Shown here: in pieces, positions 44,837-57,595 of the stretch | How positions within the stretch are numbered: position 1 is the first letter of the stretch | Layout: each line of letters starts with the position of its first letter | NCBI GenBank assembly: GCA_947034895.1 | Contig: OX344763.1 | Coordinates: 2,606,501-2,670,500, forward strand | Source of the DNA: Rhytidiadelphus loreus | Lineage: Eukaryota > Streptophyta > Bryopsida > Hypnales > Hylocomiaceae | Length of the DNA stretch: 64,000 nucleotides | Direction of reading: 5' to 3' | Program-made: the position numbers and the translations under genes | The notes under the pieces: generated by a model | The model's input: the letters and a program-made list of their open reading frames with translations, nothing else | Database searches by the model: none | What the model was told of the DNA's origin: nothing

Positions 44837-46850
44837 AAAGAAGAGACTAAGACTGAACATCCCTGTAACAGGGCCTCATCTTTCCAAAACCTAACTTTGT
44901 TGCCAAAATAGAATCAAGGCAACATATTTGTGGAATAAAATATGTAATAGACCATAAAAATCTCAAGCAAAACCAAAATAGTGTCAAGGTAGGATACTTT
45001 TAGAATTTTAGTACAATAGTTAAATCCTACATATGTCTCCTCAAGTGTTTGTGCATCAAAAATCTATGTGACTAAACATGAAAAGATGACAAGATGTCCC
45101 AGTGCTTGTAAAAGAATATGCTCAAGTGATCCAAAAAAGGAACTTATAGACCTGAAGGCTCAACCTCACCTATACCCATCCCAATGCACACAACAAACCA
45201 ATGTAGTGTTAGTGAGGTTGTAACAGGTGTCTGAAGCTGAAGGCCAATTGTTATCTATGTCACAGGTCAACAAAAACCATGAAAAAGAGCAAACATTGCA
45301 AATTACAAATCAGTGAGCAAACTTGGTGAATAAGTAAAGCAAGATCCTAAGCCAAGTATAGAATCCCAAAGACCTTTGCCATTCCTGTGAGTTACAAACA
45401 CTTGAAGGTGAAGAGACGCCCACAACAAAAACACTATGCCACCAAAACTCAACTGCTACAGTGAGAGAGAGAATACAAGGGTAGAGAAGCCACTATATGC
45501 AAGCTCACTAATTTGAATTTAGGAGGGAGAACTCATAGGAGTGGTCATAAAGTGGTAGCCAGACTTAATTATTAGGCCACATGTAGTGGTACTCAAGTTA
45601 AAAATCACCCTTAGTGGGTGGGTGGGTGGTCCATTCCACAAAACATGCTAACTATTTAAGAATCCAATTACCACTAGGTAAAACACATCCGTTAGTAGAT
45701 GTTTAATGGATTAAAAAACCATGGCATAATTAGATATATGTGACCCATGTATTTGGGTTTCTAAAATATCTTGAATGCTTGGTGTGGTCATGGAATTAAA
45801 ATAGTTTCATAGAAGCATTATTTTAGTAACCATAGACCATGTGGAGCTTAAAAATAAAATAAAAATAAAAAAATAAAAAAATGAAGTGGAACAAGACGGG
45901 AGGTTATTTAAAACCAAAGGCAAATATTGATGTCTTTAAATTTCCTTGGTATTCCACAAAGATGTGGGGTTTTACAACCTAGGAAATGAGGTCAAAGGGC
46001 CTACTTCACATAATTTAGCAATTGGATGGATATTAAAATTTATGAACTAGAATTGCTCAAAGGCTAAAGAAGAAGAAGAAGAGACTAAGACTGAACATCC
46101 CGAAACTGGGATTCATCTTGTCACCACTTAACATATATCCATGTAAGCACATAAACATAAGATGTGATGTCACCAAACACCATTTGTACTTCAAGTAACT
46201 AAATATCACAATAAGATACTATGATGCTTGAAGTTTTTAAATAAAGATGGATAAACAAGTAAATCTATCCCAAAGCTAAAACCAAGTATAAGTTTCCAAA
46301 AACTAGAAACAACCATATAATCACAAAGATGTAACTAGAAGTTTAAGTGCTTGAAAAATGTATTTTTCCAAGAAATCCAAAATAGGAGTTCAAGATTTGA
46401 AGGCTCAGCCTCACCTGCACCCATCCCAAACACAAAACAAACCAATGTAAAATGAGTGAGGATGCATCAGGTGTCTACACCTAAAGTCAATTGCTATCTA
46501 TGTCATAGATCACAAATCCATAGTTAAGGAAATTAGAAAGGTCATAAAACATAAAATAAATCAAGCATAAACTTAAACCAACTACTACCTGAAGAGACCT
46601 TTACTATTATGTAGTGAAGTAGGAAGCTCAAGAGTTGCACACCCAAGTCTTCTCATGTCACATAAAGAAGGAGAAGTAGGGCAAGAGAAAGCTCCTATAT
46701 AGTTACAAATTTGGAAGGAAGACACCATAGTGACATTAATTAGGTAGTTTTGAAAATACTACCAAGTTATGGTGGTAGATTAAGCCTAATTAAGAACCAC
46801 TTGTAGTGGATGGGTGGTATTCATAACCCACTTAGGCTATTTGAAATTTA
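44837..46850. repeat. Diverged direct duplication of about 0.8 kb with ~1.24-kb period
   Basis: GAGACTAAGACTGAACATCC occurs at 44843 and 46081. AGGCTCARCCTCACC, then CCCATCCCAA, ACAAACCAATGTA and TTGYTATCTATGTCA, follow in both in the same order. GTGGGTGGGTGGT-like words close both copies near 45615 and 46808. The copies are perhaps 70% alike. No inverted ends or reading frames were seen, so it could be an old tandem duplication or two nested copies of an unrecognised element. Confidence 0.55.
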
Positions 46851-47504
46851 AAATATCCCATCTAACTAAGCTGGTACAACCTACCAGTATATGAAGATTG
46901 ACTTGGGATAAAAGTAGTTTAAAAATCTTTTTTGAATTTAAGGATTTCATACCCTAATAAATTCAAAAGAATATAACTTTAATCATGTGCAATAAAATAT
47001 AATAAAAACATAGAATAAGAATAGGCATAGAGTTGAATATTTTGGAAATTTTACTTTTTAAGGAAAATTAAAAAAAGGTCTAAGAAATTTAAATTTTAAA
47101 ATTTTAGGACATACTTCAAACGGCTAAAAATAAAAAATAAAAAGATAATAATCCTAATTTATCTAGTGTATTGGTAAAATCTACACAATAGCCAAAGAAA
47201 AAGAACCAACTTCTTGAAACCATTCCAAGTAAGATAAGTAGCCTATGATAGGCAGTACACCTAGGGATGACCCGTTAAATCTTGCATCAAATTATGACAA
47301 TCTTTTTTCAACAAATGGGATTTGGGACTATACTATGTTGAATTAGTGACCACAACCAATATCTTGGATGATGGTGATGTAGAAATTAGTGATTGCATAG
47401 AAATTTCCCCCTTTTGAGTGTAAATTCATCACATGATGTGACTTTTTTCAGACCTTCATGTTGTAGCCACCTTAAGAAATCCATTGATTGCTTTAGGTCA
47501 ATGA
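46851..47504. other. AT-rich intergenic DNA
   Basis: No gene or repeat boundary was recognised. Confidence 0.3.
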
Positions 47505-47841
47505 CATTAGAAGAGTTTTGGAGCCACTGGGAGACCTCCAGTTCTCCGACATTCCCGGACTGTGGGAACGTCGAAGAACCAGCAATCCGACCTGGCACAG
47601 AGACTGCCAAGTCGGACTGCAGTAATGAATTTATTATTATTATTATTTAATATATATATATTATTTTAAAAATATTTAAAAATATATATTTTTTAAATAA
47701 TATTTTTTAAATGATATTTAAATTTTTTTTTTTTTTTTTTTTAATTTTTTTTTTTTTTTTATTCAGACTGTCCGGCCATGGTTCGCAGGGTGGGGAACCA
47801 TGGCCGGAAGGTCTCCCAGAGGCCTCAATTCCTTTCTAATG
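47505..47841. mobile_element. CATTAGAA-ended MITE, 337 bp, with AATGA flanks
   Basis: The left end CATTAGAAGAGTTTTGGAGC and right end (inverse CATTAGAAAGGAATTGAGGC) both run into CTGGGAGACC, so the inverted repeats are about 32 bp with mismatches. AATGA flanks both sides and may be the target duplication. GC-rich outer parts (GGAACCATGGCCGG) surround an extreme A/T centre with poly-T runs at 47715-47760. Confidence 0.65.
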
Positions 47842-48407
47842 AATGACCATTATGAATACATTCTTTTTTGGTTTGGGGGTAGTTTAGAGACTCTTTTTGG
47901 CCAATTGGGTGCAACACTTCAAAATTCACAACAAATTTATACTTTGTCAAAAAAAAATTAATTCAATTGCTCTCCTTATTTCTCACATTTGTCTCTATAT
48001 GAAATTTTATTTTTAATTTCAACTATACCAACAAGACAAACCAATGATTCTACTTATTATAGATTGATTTATTCTAGTTGGCATATTTGGAAAGTTTGTT
48101 TGCTTAGGCTCCCATGTTAGGGGCCAGAAAGTTAGTTTGAGTTTTTGTTTTGTTTTCAAACCAGGCAATGAAATCCCATTGCATTGAGCATAAAATACAA
48201 TACCAAACCAATTGAGGTCCTTAGAATCTCCATTAGAGGCACCACAAAGACCGGCAACAAACAAACCTTGACTACCCAATTCCAACAATTGGGTAAATCT
48301 ATACATCCAAAACACCAAATTACCCTCTTGTCACACATGAACAAAAAGCATCCCCGTTTAGTGTCAAAATTGTTCAAGATGCAAGTGACTTTTAGATTAC
48401 TATCTTC
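47842..48407. other. Intergenic DNA
   Basis: It includes an inverse partial match to the interior of the element at 41336-41879 (around 47895-47960). Overlapping 73-99-codon frames at 48019-48423 lack recognisable domains. The minus-strand one (48019-48318) is the most protein-like and could be a decayed gene fragment. Confidence 0.35.
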
Positions 48408-48499
48408 AAAAGAAAGGAGATGATTACTAGTTCCTTGGGTAAAGTGTATGTGTAAAAGAAAGGAGATGATTACTAGTTCCTTGGGTAAAGTGTATGTGT
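48408..48499. repeat. Perfect 46-bp tandem duplication
   Basis: AAAAGAAAGGAGATGATTAC followed by TAGTTCCTTGGGTAAAGTGTATGTGT occurs twice head to tail with a 46-bp period and no mismatch that I can see, implying a very recent duplication. Confidence 0.85.
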
Positions 48500-48584
48500 A
48501 ATGATATTTTTATGAAAGTCTCTAAATAATCATTTGATTATGTTTTCTATTATTAAGTTTTTTGTTGGATCTTGTTGTCGATCA

Positions 48585-48592
48585 ATTGAAAG
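48585..48592. other. 8-bp target-site duplication ATTGAAAG (left)
   Basis: The same eight bases recur at 49177-49184, directly outside the hAT-type MITE. Confidence 0.85.
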
Positions 48593-49176
48593 CCCGGGTA
48601 GATCACTTAGAGTGTCCATTTAGAAACTAAATGCAAAAAGATTTTGGACCCCCTATCTTATATCCTAAAATTTAAATAAAAGGAGGAAAAAGAATATCAA
48701 TATATTTCCCTACTTTGAAAGTTTATGTTTTGAATTATTGATAATTTTATTCGTTAATTATAATTAGTTACAAATTTTTTAAGTAAGAAAATACATTGTA
48801 GAGCTGAAAATAACTTTCACACCCCTATTTTATATAAGAAAAAATTGTCTAAAAACTGAACAAAAAATTCTTGAAAATAACCTTCTATTTAAAGTTCATT
48901 TTTCTTGAATATTGATGCAATGGTCATTTAAATGTGTTCTTTATAAATATTTGAGTTGAAAAACATGCTATTTTAGTTCATTTTTCAACCTATTCTACAA
49001 ATCGTTTCACATGTTGTTTGAATTGGGAATTGTTGGCAATAGAAACCTACAATCATTACTAAACAAATCTCAAAATTGTAGGTTGAAATTATAGTTTATC
49101 AAAAAGTATATAGGGGGGCAAAAAATCACTTTAACACACATGGTTACTTATAGATACACTAAGTGATCTCCTCGGG
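48593..49176. mobile_element. hAT-type MITE, 584 bp, sister of 37354-37936
   Basis: The ends CCCGGGTAGATCACTTAG and (inverse) CCCGAGGAGATCACTTAG are flanked by a perfect 8-bp duplication ATTGAAAG. Much of the interior aligns with the nested MITE at 37354 (for example AGTTTATGTTTTGAATTATTG, GCTGAAAATAACTTTCACAC). The lengths, 583 and 584 bp, are almost equal. It is non-coding. Confidence 0.85.
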
Positions 49177-49184
49177 ATTGAAAG

Positions 49185-49807
49185 AGGATTTCAACTCATC
49201 TTACCACATGTGGGTCATATTTTATAACTACATCTATTGTTTGAGGGTTGTCATTAAATTATTATTTTTAATTGTATTTTATAATACATCTTCAAAATTT
49301 TGGAAATCTAAACTACCTCTAGCCCTTAAGGGCTTAAGATTGTAGGCTATTGCCATGCATCATGATGACTCCATTCATTGGATCATTCATGGTTTGTTGG
49401 AGTGTCTATTGATATGATTGTTTATATTTTTATGACTATTTTGTTTCTTGTGATCATTCCTCTTGGGGGGACTTGGTTATAGTTTATTTTTTCATGCAAT
49501 GGATTCTATTTATTTCAAAAATAAAACATATAAATATATAAAATTGTAAAGAACTGTGAAATCATGAGCATATTGAAAACACTCCAATATTATTATGTTG
49601 CTTATGTTGTCTCTTTGTCTCTTTTAGCTATCCTTTTTGCACGACAAAAGTCTTTGAAGTGATTTTCTTTGTATATAGCTTCAACATTGTTGTTTATCTT
49701 ATGTATAGAAGATGCAATGCAAGTCAAAAGCTTAGCTTTTAAGTTATGGGATAAATGACTTCTAAACTCCTTGTCATTGGTCAAATCTATCTTCAAAGCA
49801 CATCCAA
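49185..49807. other. AT-rich intergenic DNA
   Basis: No gene or element could be supported. Short frames at 49163-49345 and 49602-49796 lack domains. Confidence 0.3.
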
Positions 49808-50739
49808 TTAACCCCTAAAGGACTAGGGCCATTCTTCCGTCAAAAACTACTCAAAACTGTCATTTCTTCTGCATTCATCCAAAAAAAAAAAAAAAAACAT
49901 TTTTTCTAAAATCTAACTGTATGATCTTGTACTTTACTAGTCAAGGATTATGTGGTAAAATTTTCATGGATTTTGACTGTACCAATTGGAAAATATTAGC
50001 ATTCAAAGTTGAAAAAATAAAGTTTTTTTGAGCATTGGCGTGCAATTTCACATGACTTTGATTGCCATTTGTGAATCTTTTTTGCACCATGGACCTTGAA
50101 TTTAAATTTTTGTGTGTTGAAGAATTGAGTTGAAAGTCCAGAATTTTTGTTTTTTAAAAACACGCTTGATTTTCATTCTTTAAAAAATTGTTAAGTAGAA
50201 GTAGATCCAAGATTGAAAGAAAAACTAAATTGTTAATAGCTCTAAAATGGGATTGAAACACAATAATCTCAACGGTGAGATTGTTCTAAATAGAAAACTT
50301 AACCTTGTAAAACAATTTCTGTTGAAAAATTGTGAAAATTGCATTCAAAATTGAATCCCATAAGTTATTTTTTCAAGAAGATGCTCAAATTGCCCCAAAA
50401 ACAAGATTGTTCATAACTTTCACATTACTAATCCAAATGGAATGAATCAAAGATTCACATGTAAAATAAAAATATTATCTTTAAGAAAAAAATATTAAAA
50501 AATTAATTTCAAATTTTTGTAGATTTTTTTTTTTGCCCGGTGACGTGAAAATTATGTTTAAGATGCCACAACTTTTGCTCCCGGGCACCAATTGAAATAA
50601 AATTTATATTCCCACGAAGCTAATAAGATTTTCTATCTTATGAGAAAGTTTCAAAAAGTTTCACTAAACATTGAGATCGTAGGAACCTGCCCGAAATTCA
50701 CTTTGTCCCCCGAGGGGACAATGGTCCTTTAGGGGTTAA
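49808..50739. mobile_element. TTAA-flanked element, 932 bp
   Basis: Left end TTAA-CCCCTAAAGGACTAGG; right end (inverse) TTAA-CCCCTAAAGGACCATTG. The interior is an AT-rich, partly foldback sequence without a reading frame. Long stretches match the fragment carried inside both CACTA copies (TTTTGCTCCCGGGCACCAAT, GGTGAGATTGTTCTAAATAG). The TTAA target and CCCC...GGGG ends are the basis for a piggyBac-like assignment. Confidence 0.6.
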
Positions 50740-52678
50740 TCCATATCTCCTAGTTAATGCCACCCATCTATAAAAATTATTACAATTTTTTCTTTCACGA
50801 GACATAGTATCAAAAAATGTGGTCACAAAACAAGATAGGTTGACATTAGCAATAAAGTGGGTTGAAAGGCCAACAATAGAGGACTCAATTAAGGTAGCAA
50901 CACCTATAACCATCAATTTAAGGTTTTGGGACATGATGTCTATTAATAGACATCCAACAAATTATTGGATCCTACTAGCAAGAAAAAAAGAATTCCAGTG
51001 CACTTTAAAATGTATTTTTTGAACAGTGTGAGTATAAGTTATGAATTTTTAAAGAGCCCACTACAAATGCACCTAATACCAACACTAAGATTTGATATTC
51101 AAATGTCGTACATCCTTGTAATCACATCTATTTACTTCTTAAGATTTTAGAAGTGATGGTTATGGATACAGTGACACTTATGAGTGTGGCTACCTTACGT
51201 GTCTCTCATGACTATCTACATTTCTCAAAAGGACCCAAATGATCCCATTGAATGCAATTCCAAGATGAGAACCAACCTTTTCTTAGTTGACAACAATGTC
51301 TATTCTTTTAGCCTAGACACATTGCCACATGGCAAATGAAAGAATTGGACTAAAATACCATCATCCTTTCATCGCCAAAATTCTCATCTATTTATCCATT
51401 TTCATCCATTTTGAGTGATATTTCATCCCTTCGCCACCATTCATCTAGTTTCAACAACAAAAGAATATCATTGATTATCACTCTGACTAACTTCTATTAA
51501 AAATTTGCAAGGACAAAGCCCTGATAAGGGCCATTAGCCATGACAAACTCAGTCTTTGAAAGGATGATTCTGGTTTCTCCCTCGCAATGAAATTTCGTTT
51601 CATTTGTGTGAAAAAAAGGAAAAGAAAGGATGATTCTGGTATAATAATATTATGGTGAAGGAGGGGCTTTGATTGTATTGTACCTGCAAGCAAAGGAGCT
51701 GCAACTTTGCAAGCAATGGAAAGCATAACTTAAAACTCGGCCACAGCCAAAGTCTCAGTCAGCAAGAGTAAGCATAATTGCCATCCCAGGCCCAGGCGGA
51801 CACATGCTGTACGATATCAGTGTATCACCAGGTTTTTTTTTTATCTTTTGTGGTTTGTTTTTTCTTCCCACTTTGACACATATAATGGACTGCACTTTGC
51901 AATAAGAGCAGGAGGAGGACGTCATTCTTATGTCACGTACTCATGATCCCTGTGGATGACAAAAAATAATTTCTAGAAATGGAAGATGCAAATTTGGGGA
52001 AATTGTTTTTTATTTTAAATTTATGGGGGAGAAATAAATATTGAGGAATATATAAATACTTTAATCATTTTCCAATTTTAAGTAATTATTTGCCAGGAAA
52101 TGCCAGGTTGGTTTGCCAGGCACAGTACACTCTTGTCTGGGACTTTGTTGTAAAATCTTGAGAGAACAAATTCTTAACCCCTAAATGATTAAGGGGTGTT
52201 TGGGGGGATTTTAAATAATAAAAATAAAATCAATTTTGGACAAGCAATTGAAGTCTCCATTTTCTTAATCCTAAGATTATAAATTTTCATATATAGATGC
52301 ACACAAGGATTGTCTTGAATGCAAGACAAAATTCATAGAATTTGGAATTTGGAATTTATAGCTATAAAATGTTTTTATTGTTATCATAGACACTTCATGT
52401 AACAATAAAAAAACATTTTGTATTTGAGTTTGTTTTTCTTGAATTTTTTTCATGGATTTTCAACTAAATTTCAAAGCAAGTCATAAACTTGCAAAAGTTG
52501 TGAGACACTTAATTATGTTTTTTTAGCCACTAAATTTCAAAGATGATCTATGCATGTGCAAAGTGATTTTCTTTTTAAATTCATCAAAGTTTCAAATACC
52601 TTACTAGCAACTAGTGAGGATTAACACTTTAAAATTTTAATACAATATACGAGTTAGATATACAATGTTATGGTTGGT
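50740..52678. other. Intergenic DNA
   Basis: Short frames at 50698-51150 and 51487-51726 show no domain. The part 51750-51960 is closer to balanced composition. No repeat ends were identified. Confidence 0.3.
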
Positions 52679-53547
52679 TTAACCACTAAAGGACCATTGT
52701 CCCTTTGGGGGACAAACGGGATTTTGGGCAAGATAGAAAAGTTGATAAGCTTCATGGGAATGTAATTTTTTTTTCAATTGGTGCCTGGGAACAAAAGTTA
52801 TATCCAAATAAGCTCAAAACAAGGGACAAGGGACAAAAAAAAAATTTAAAAATTTAAAAAAAAAAAAAAAAAAAATTCCTTATAGATTATATTTTTTTCT
52901 ACATGGAAAGATTTGATTCATTCCATTTGCATTTGCTATGAGAAAGTTATGGACAATCTTATTTTGGAGGCAATTAAATCATCATCTTGAAAAAATAACT
53001 AATAGGATTCATTTTTAAATGCAATTTTTGCAATTTAAAAAAAAAAAAGTTTCACATGGTTTAGTTTTCTTGCTAGAGCAATCTTAGCATTGGGATTATT
53101 GCATTTTAATTCCATCTAAAAGATATTAATATTTTAGATTTTCCTTTTATCTCATACCTACTTCTACTTATCAATTTTTTTAAGAATGAAAATTAAGTTC
53201 TTTTGGATTTTTTTTGTCCTTAGACTCTCAACTCAATTCTTCATTGTAAAGATTTAAAGCTCAAAACTTTGTAGTGCAAGAAATTTAAGTTAAAAATGTT
53301 CAAAGTCAAAAAATCTAGTCCCGCAATGTGCTGAAAAACTTGTTTTCTTCACTTTAAATGCAGATATCTTGCAATCTATGCGGTCAAAAATTCTGAATTT
53401 TTTTCCACATTCTCATACTAGTTAGGTGTACGATCCTATGGTTAGATGTGGAATCAAACAATTTTCAACAATTTTTACTCTTGCTATAGAAATGGCAGTT
53501 TTGAGTATTTTTTGGCAGGAAAAAGGCCTTGGTCCTCTTGGGGTTAA
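52679..53547. mobile_element. TTAA-flanked element, 869 bp
   Basis: Left end TTAA-CCACTAAAGGACCATTG; right end (inverse) TTAA-CCCCAAGAGGACCAAGG. It belongs to the same subgroup as 49808-50739 (shared GGGACAAACGGGATTTTGGGC-like start). It is AT-rich with poly-A runs and non-coding. Confidence 0.55.
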
Positions 53548-54244
53548 AAAATTAATCAAAACAACATGTTTATTAGTTGCTTGGACTTAGATCAAAAACA
53601 CATTTTACCTCATAATTCTAAAACTACATAGTTAGATTGGGCACAAATTATTGTGGTAGAAAGCTAATAACATCAAATGTTTTCCTTAAAATAATTTTAA
53701 AATTTTATTTTATTTTACATTGACCTCTCCAAAAATACCAAAGTCCAAAGTGGGTTGTCTAATCATTGAAGGGGGGTGAGGTTCCCAAAAGAATCAAAGT
53801 TTTTTTTTCTTCTCTCAAACAAGAGCATCTCCAACTATATTATAAATTATAATCAATGATGAATGTTTTGCATTTAAGTTTAAAGGGTGGACTATGCACA
53901 TTAATTTTGTGCAAATAGGTCTTTCCGGTGCAAGCACTCTTGAACATTGAAGATGGTTTCAAGCTCATTCTTTTGGTGAAATCTCATCACATCAAGACCT
54001 CATGAATGGTCAATTTTTAGTTTCTTTTAATATTTTATTAATTTCCATTGATTTAGACATTAAAGTGCCTATTTTCTTCAAAAAATTTGTTGCTCTATTT
54101 TGTGAATAACTTTTGACCTATATATTTTAAGGCTCAAATTTTGTTGATATGTTATTTTTTGTATTATACTTATTGTCCATATATTTTCATATATATTTTT
54201 TCAAAAGGCCATATTATAATGAGTATTAGCCCAAATGGTACAAA
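53548..54244. other. AT-rich intergenic DNA
   Basis: Nothing recognisable beyond A/T-rich sequence was found. Confidence 0.3.
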
Positions 54245-54514
54245 TATTAGAGGGGATTTGAGGCCAAAAAAAGTCCATTCCAGGCATGTTCCCTTCACTG
54301 TTCCCCGCAATGAAGGAACATCCGGTTGTCAAAATTATTATTTTTTTAAATGCAAAAAAATTTAGAAAATTAATTAATTAATTTTTATTGAAAAATTACG
54401 TGGCAGCCTCTTGGCCACATAGGATTGTTGCAATGTCATTGCACCAATCAAATTTGCTTATTTCCATTGCATGATAACTTGCGGTCTTCTTGACCCCTCA
54501 AATTTCTTCTAATG
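54245..54514. repeat. CATTAG-family foldback, 270 bp
   Basis: The left end TATTAGAGGGGATTTGAGGC and right end (inverse CATTAGAAGAAATTTGAGGG) are inverted. The interior has GGCATGTTCCCTTCACTGTTCC-like GC-richer sequence. It is related to the elements at 10742, 25876 and 47505. Confidence 0.5.
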
Positions 54515-55120
54515 ATTGACCAATAATTCTTGCAATCACCCATCGTCACATCTTTGTTGAATTTAATTTTTTGAGAAAGAAGGTTGATAGATTGATAGAT
54601 GCTAAAGATATAATTTTTTTTCAATATCCCTACCCCTTTGTACAAAAATTGTTCCCAAAGATTTTGAGATTTATTTTTAGAATTTCTCCCAACCTATCCT
54701 ACAACTACAATATATGTACAAAATGTCATCTAGTGTAATTGTTTCTATTGTTTCTAGAACAAAATGACCTCACTAGGTAAAAAAAAGAATGTTTTATGTC
54801 AAATTTTTTCATGATATATTGGGTGGAAGTCAAAGATTCCAAAAATTGAATGAAATGTATGAGGGTGAATTTGCCTAGTCTTCTTTATTTAAGTTAATAG
54901 TTGCATGTCTCTAGAATTGCATACATAGAAGTTTCAATGTTGTATTAAATTGCTACAATAGCATCTTACAAGACCCCAATACAACACTGGTGTTAAGTTT
55001 CTAAGTGCACAAAATTGAATGCAAAACTTAATGTATTACTTTATTCCTATGATGACTTGCATAGAATTATAGTAGAAAAATTAGAAATATTAAGGATTTG
55101 GAAGGTTCACTAGATTTGGC
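54515..55120. other. AT-rich intergenic DNA
   Basis: No gene or element was recognised. Confidence 0.3.
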
Positions 55121-56050
55121 TTAACCCTTAAAGGACCGTCACTATACTTTCACCAAAAACACTCCAAACCTGTCATTTCTAGTACAAGTACCAAAAATTT
55201 TAAAAAAACTTTTTTTGACATATCTAACCGTAGGATCTTGTATTATATAGCATCAAAAACATGTGGTAAAAATTTCAGACATTTCCACCGGGTGGATTGC
55301 AAGATATGAACATTCAAATTAACTAAAATCATTTTTCTTACCATGCGAAAAGCAGGGCAGCTGCACTTCACAAGCTCACATTTCTATGAAAAAATGACCT
55401 AAACGGTGATGCTTCTTTGGATTTGTTTTCCTAGACAAGTTGGTCACATGCTTGAAAATTTTCAGATCATTTGGAATAGTACAACATATAGGAAAAAAAT
55501 AGTAAGTAGGTAGTAGTAGAGAATGATTAAATATACTAAATTATTTACAATTTAAATATGGAATTGAAAATTTCCAATCCCAATGGTTGAAATGTTGTAA
55601 TAATGTATCTACATTCTAAGATTTTACTTTTGTCCAAAAATATTGAAAATTGGGTAAGATAAAGGATTTCAAAGTTTATTTTAGAGTAGAAAATCCAAAA
55701 TTGCCCGCAAACAAAAAATCCTCATAACTTTTGACTCATTGATCAAAATGGAATGATTCAAAGCTTTTCGTGTATATAAAACTCTAGAAAACCAATTCCA
55801 AATTTGTTTCTGAAAAAAGTGATTTTTTCTGATCTGCCCAAACTGCCCGGTTGGGGAAAAAAGTAACATATTAGGCTATAACTTTTGACTCGTATTTCCA
55901 AATATCATGAAATTTGGTGCATATGAAAGATCTTCCTCGCCCCCACATTCTAATAAAATTTCAGCCCCAAATATAAAAATCTCCACTCGTAGGTACCTGC
56001 CCAAAATTTCTATACAACCAAAAAACAAAGTCCGGTCCTTTAGAAGTTAA
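55121..56050. mobile_element. TTAA-flanked element, 930 bp
   Basis: Left end TTAA-CCCTTAAAGGACCG; right end (inverse) TTAA-CTTCTAAAGGACCGG. The interior shares GGCAGCTGCACTTCACAAGC, then TCACATTTCTATGAAAAAATG, with the element at 56801, making these two a subgroup. It is non-coding. Confidence 0.6.
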
Positions 56051-56800
56051 TATATGAAAGGACCACATGAATTTAAAAGTGAAGCATATCATCACTTGAA
56101 TTTGAAATTTCTATTCAAATTTTGCAATAGCAAGGATATTTTTTGCATTGAAGGCAATGTGTGACAAATGTGACTCATTCCAAATAAGCTTCCATATTTG
56201 ATTGCCATGGAAGCCTTGAAATCTTTGAACATTAATGTTTGTTATGTTGGTTGCACATACTATCTCAATCTAAGTATGCATAGATGAATTTTGGATTTGC
56301 CTAGATTACACTTGTGGCCTCCTACAACTTCATTGTTGAGAATTATAATCAATTCATCGTGTGTCCAATTTTTTTACAACCACTTGCATTTAGCTCAATA
56401 GATATTTCCTAAAGTGCTTAATTTTTTCATTTTCATTCATTTTTGTTGATGTTTCATCTTATTCACCACCTTCATCTAGTTTTAACTCTAGAATAATATC
56501 AATGATTGAAACTCTAGCTACATTTGAAAAATTGCAAAAAAAGCTTTGAGTGTCCCCCCCTAAATACTCATGTAAAAAACATTAATACTCCACTTTAGGA
56601 ATGTCATGAGGTAGTCACACCTTAAAGGAACAATATAAGAGTTTCAATCTCTTTTGTAGGGTCACATAGTGAATTTTTGATCAATAGGCCCCTACAATGG
56701 ATTGTAGATTCAGTTGAAAACAATACATTTAGAACCATGAAGCAACAAAGAGTGATGCATGAATAGAGACCCGTATAAATAGCCACTTTGCTAAAATACT
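56051..56800. other. AT-rich intergenic DNA
   Basis: It separates two TTAA-flanked elements. No gene or structured feature was recognised. Confidence 0.3.
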
Positions 56801-57511
56801 TTAACCCCTAAAGGATTGTGACTGTGTTTTTACCGAAAACACTCTCAAATTGCCATTTCTAGTACAAGTACCAAATTTTGAAAAAAATATTGGGGGGGAC
56901 AGATGTAACCATAGGATCTTGTAGTATGCTGACTTGAAATCACGTGGAAGAAATTTCAGAAATTTCCACCATGCAAATTGCAAAATATGAGCTTTCAAAT
57001 TTACTAAAATCTTTTTTTTGGCCTTGCAAAATACCGGGCAGCTGCACTTCACAAGCTCACATTTGTATGAAAAAATGTGCAAGTAGTGGTGCTTCTTTGG
57101 ATTCATTCTTCAAGGTAAGTTGGCTACGTGCTTGGAAAATTTCAGATAATTTGTAATTGTACAACATAGAGGAAAAAAATAGTAAGTAGAAAGAAGTAGA
57201 GAATGATTCAAAATACTAAATTGTTAAGAATTTACTTATGGAATTGAAAAACGCCGATTCCAATGGTTGAAACATTGTAATGAAAAATCTACATCCTATG
57301 ATTTTATTTTTTCATAAAATATTGAAAATTGAGTAAAACAAAGATTTCAAAGTTTATTGTAAATGTCATGAAATTTTGTGCATATGAAAGATATTCCTTG
57401 TCCCTGCCTTCCATTCAAATTTCAGCCTAAAATATGCAAATCTCCAATCATATGTATCTACCCAAAATTTCTATGTTGCCAAAAAATGCATGCTTGTCTT
57501 TTAGGGGTTAA
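56801..57511. mobile_element. TTAA-flanked element, 711 bp
   Basis: Left end TTAA-CCCCTAAAGGATTGTG; right end (inverse) TTAA-CCCCTAAAAGACAAG. It is shorter than its relative at 55121 because an internal part near the right side is missing (after about 57355). It is non-coding. Confidence 0.6.
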
Positions 57512-57595
57512 GTACAAGACTCAATGATTTTACATGCAAATTTGGTTTGCTATGAGACCAAAAAATAAGTGTTTGTTTTTTGGATACTTGTCGCT

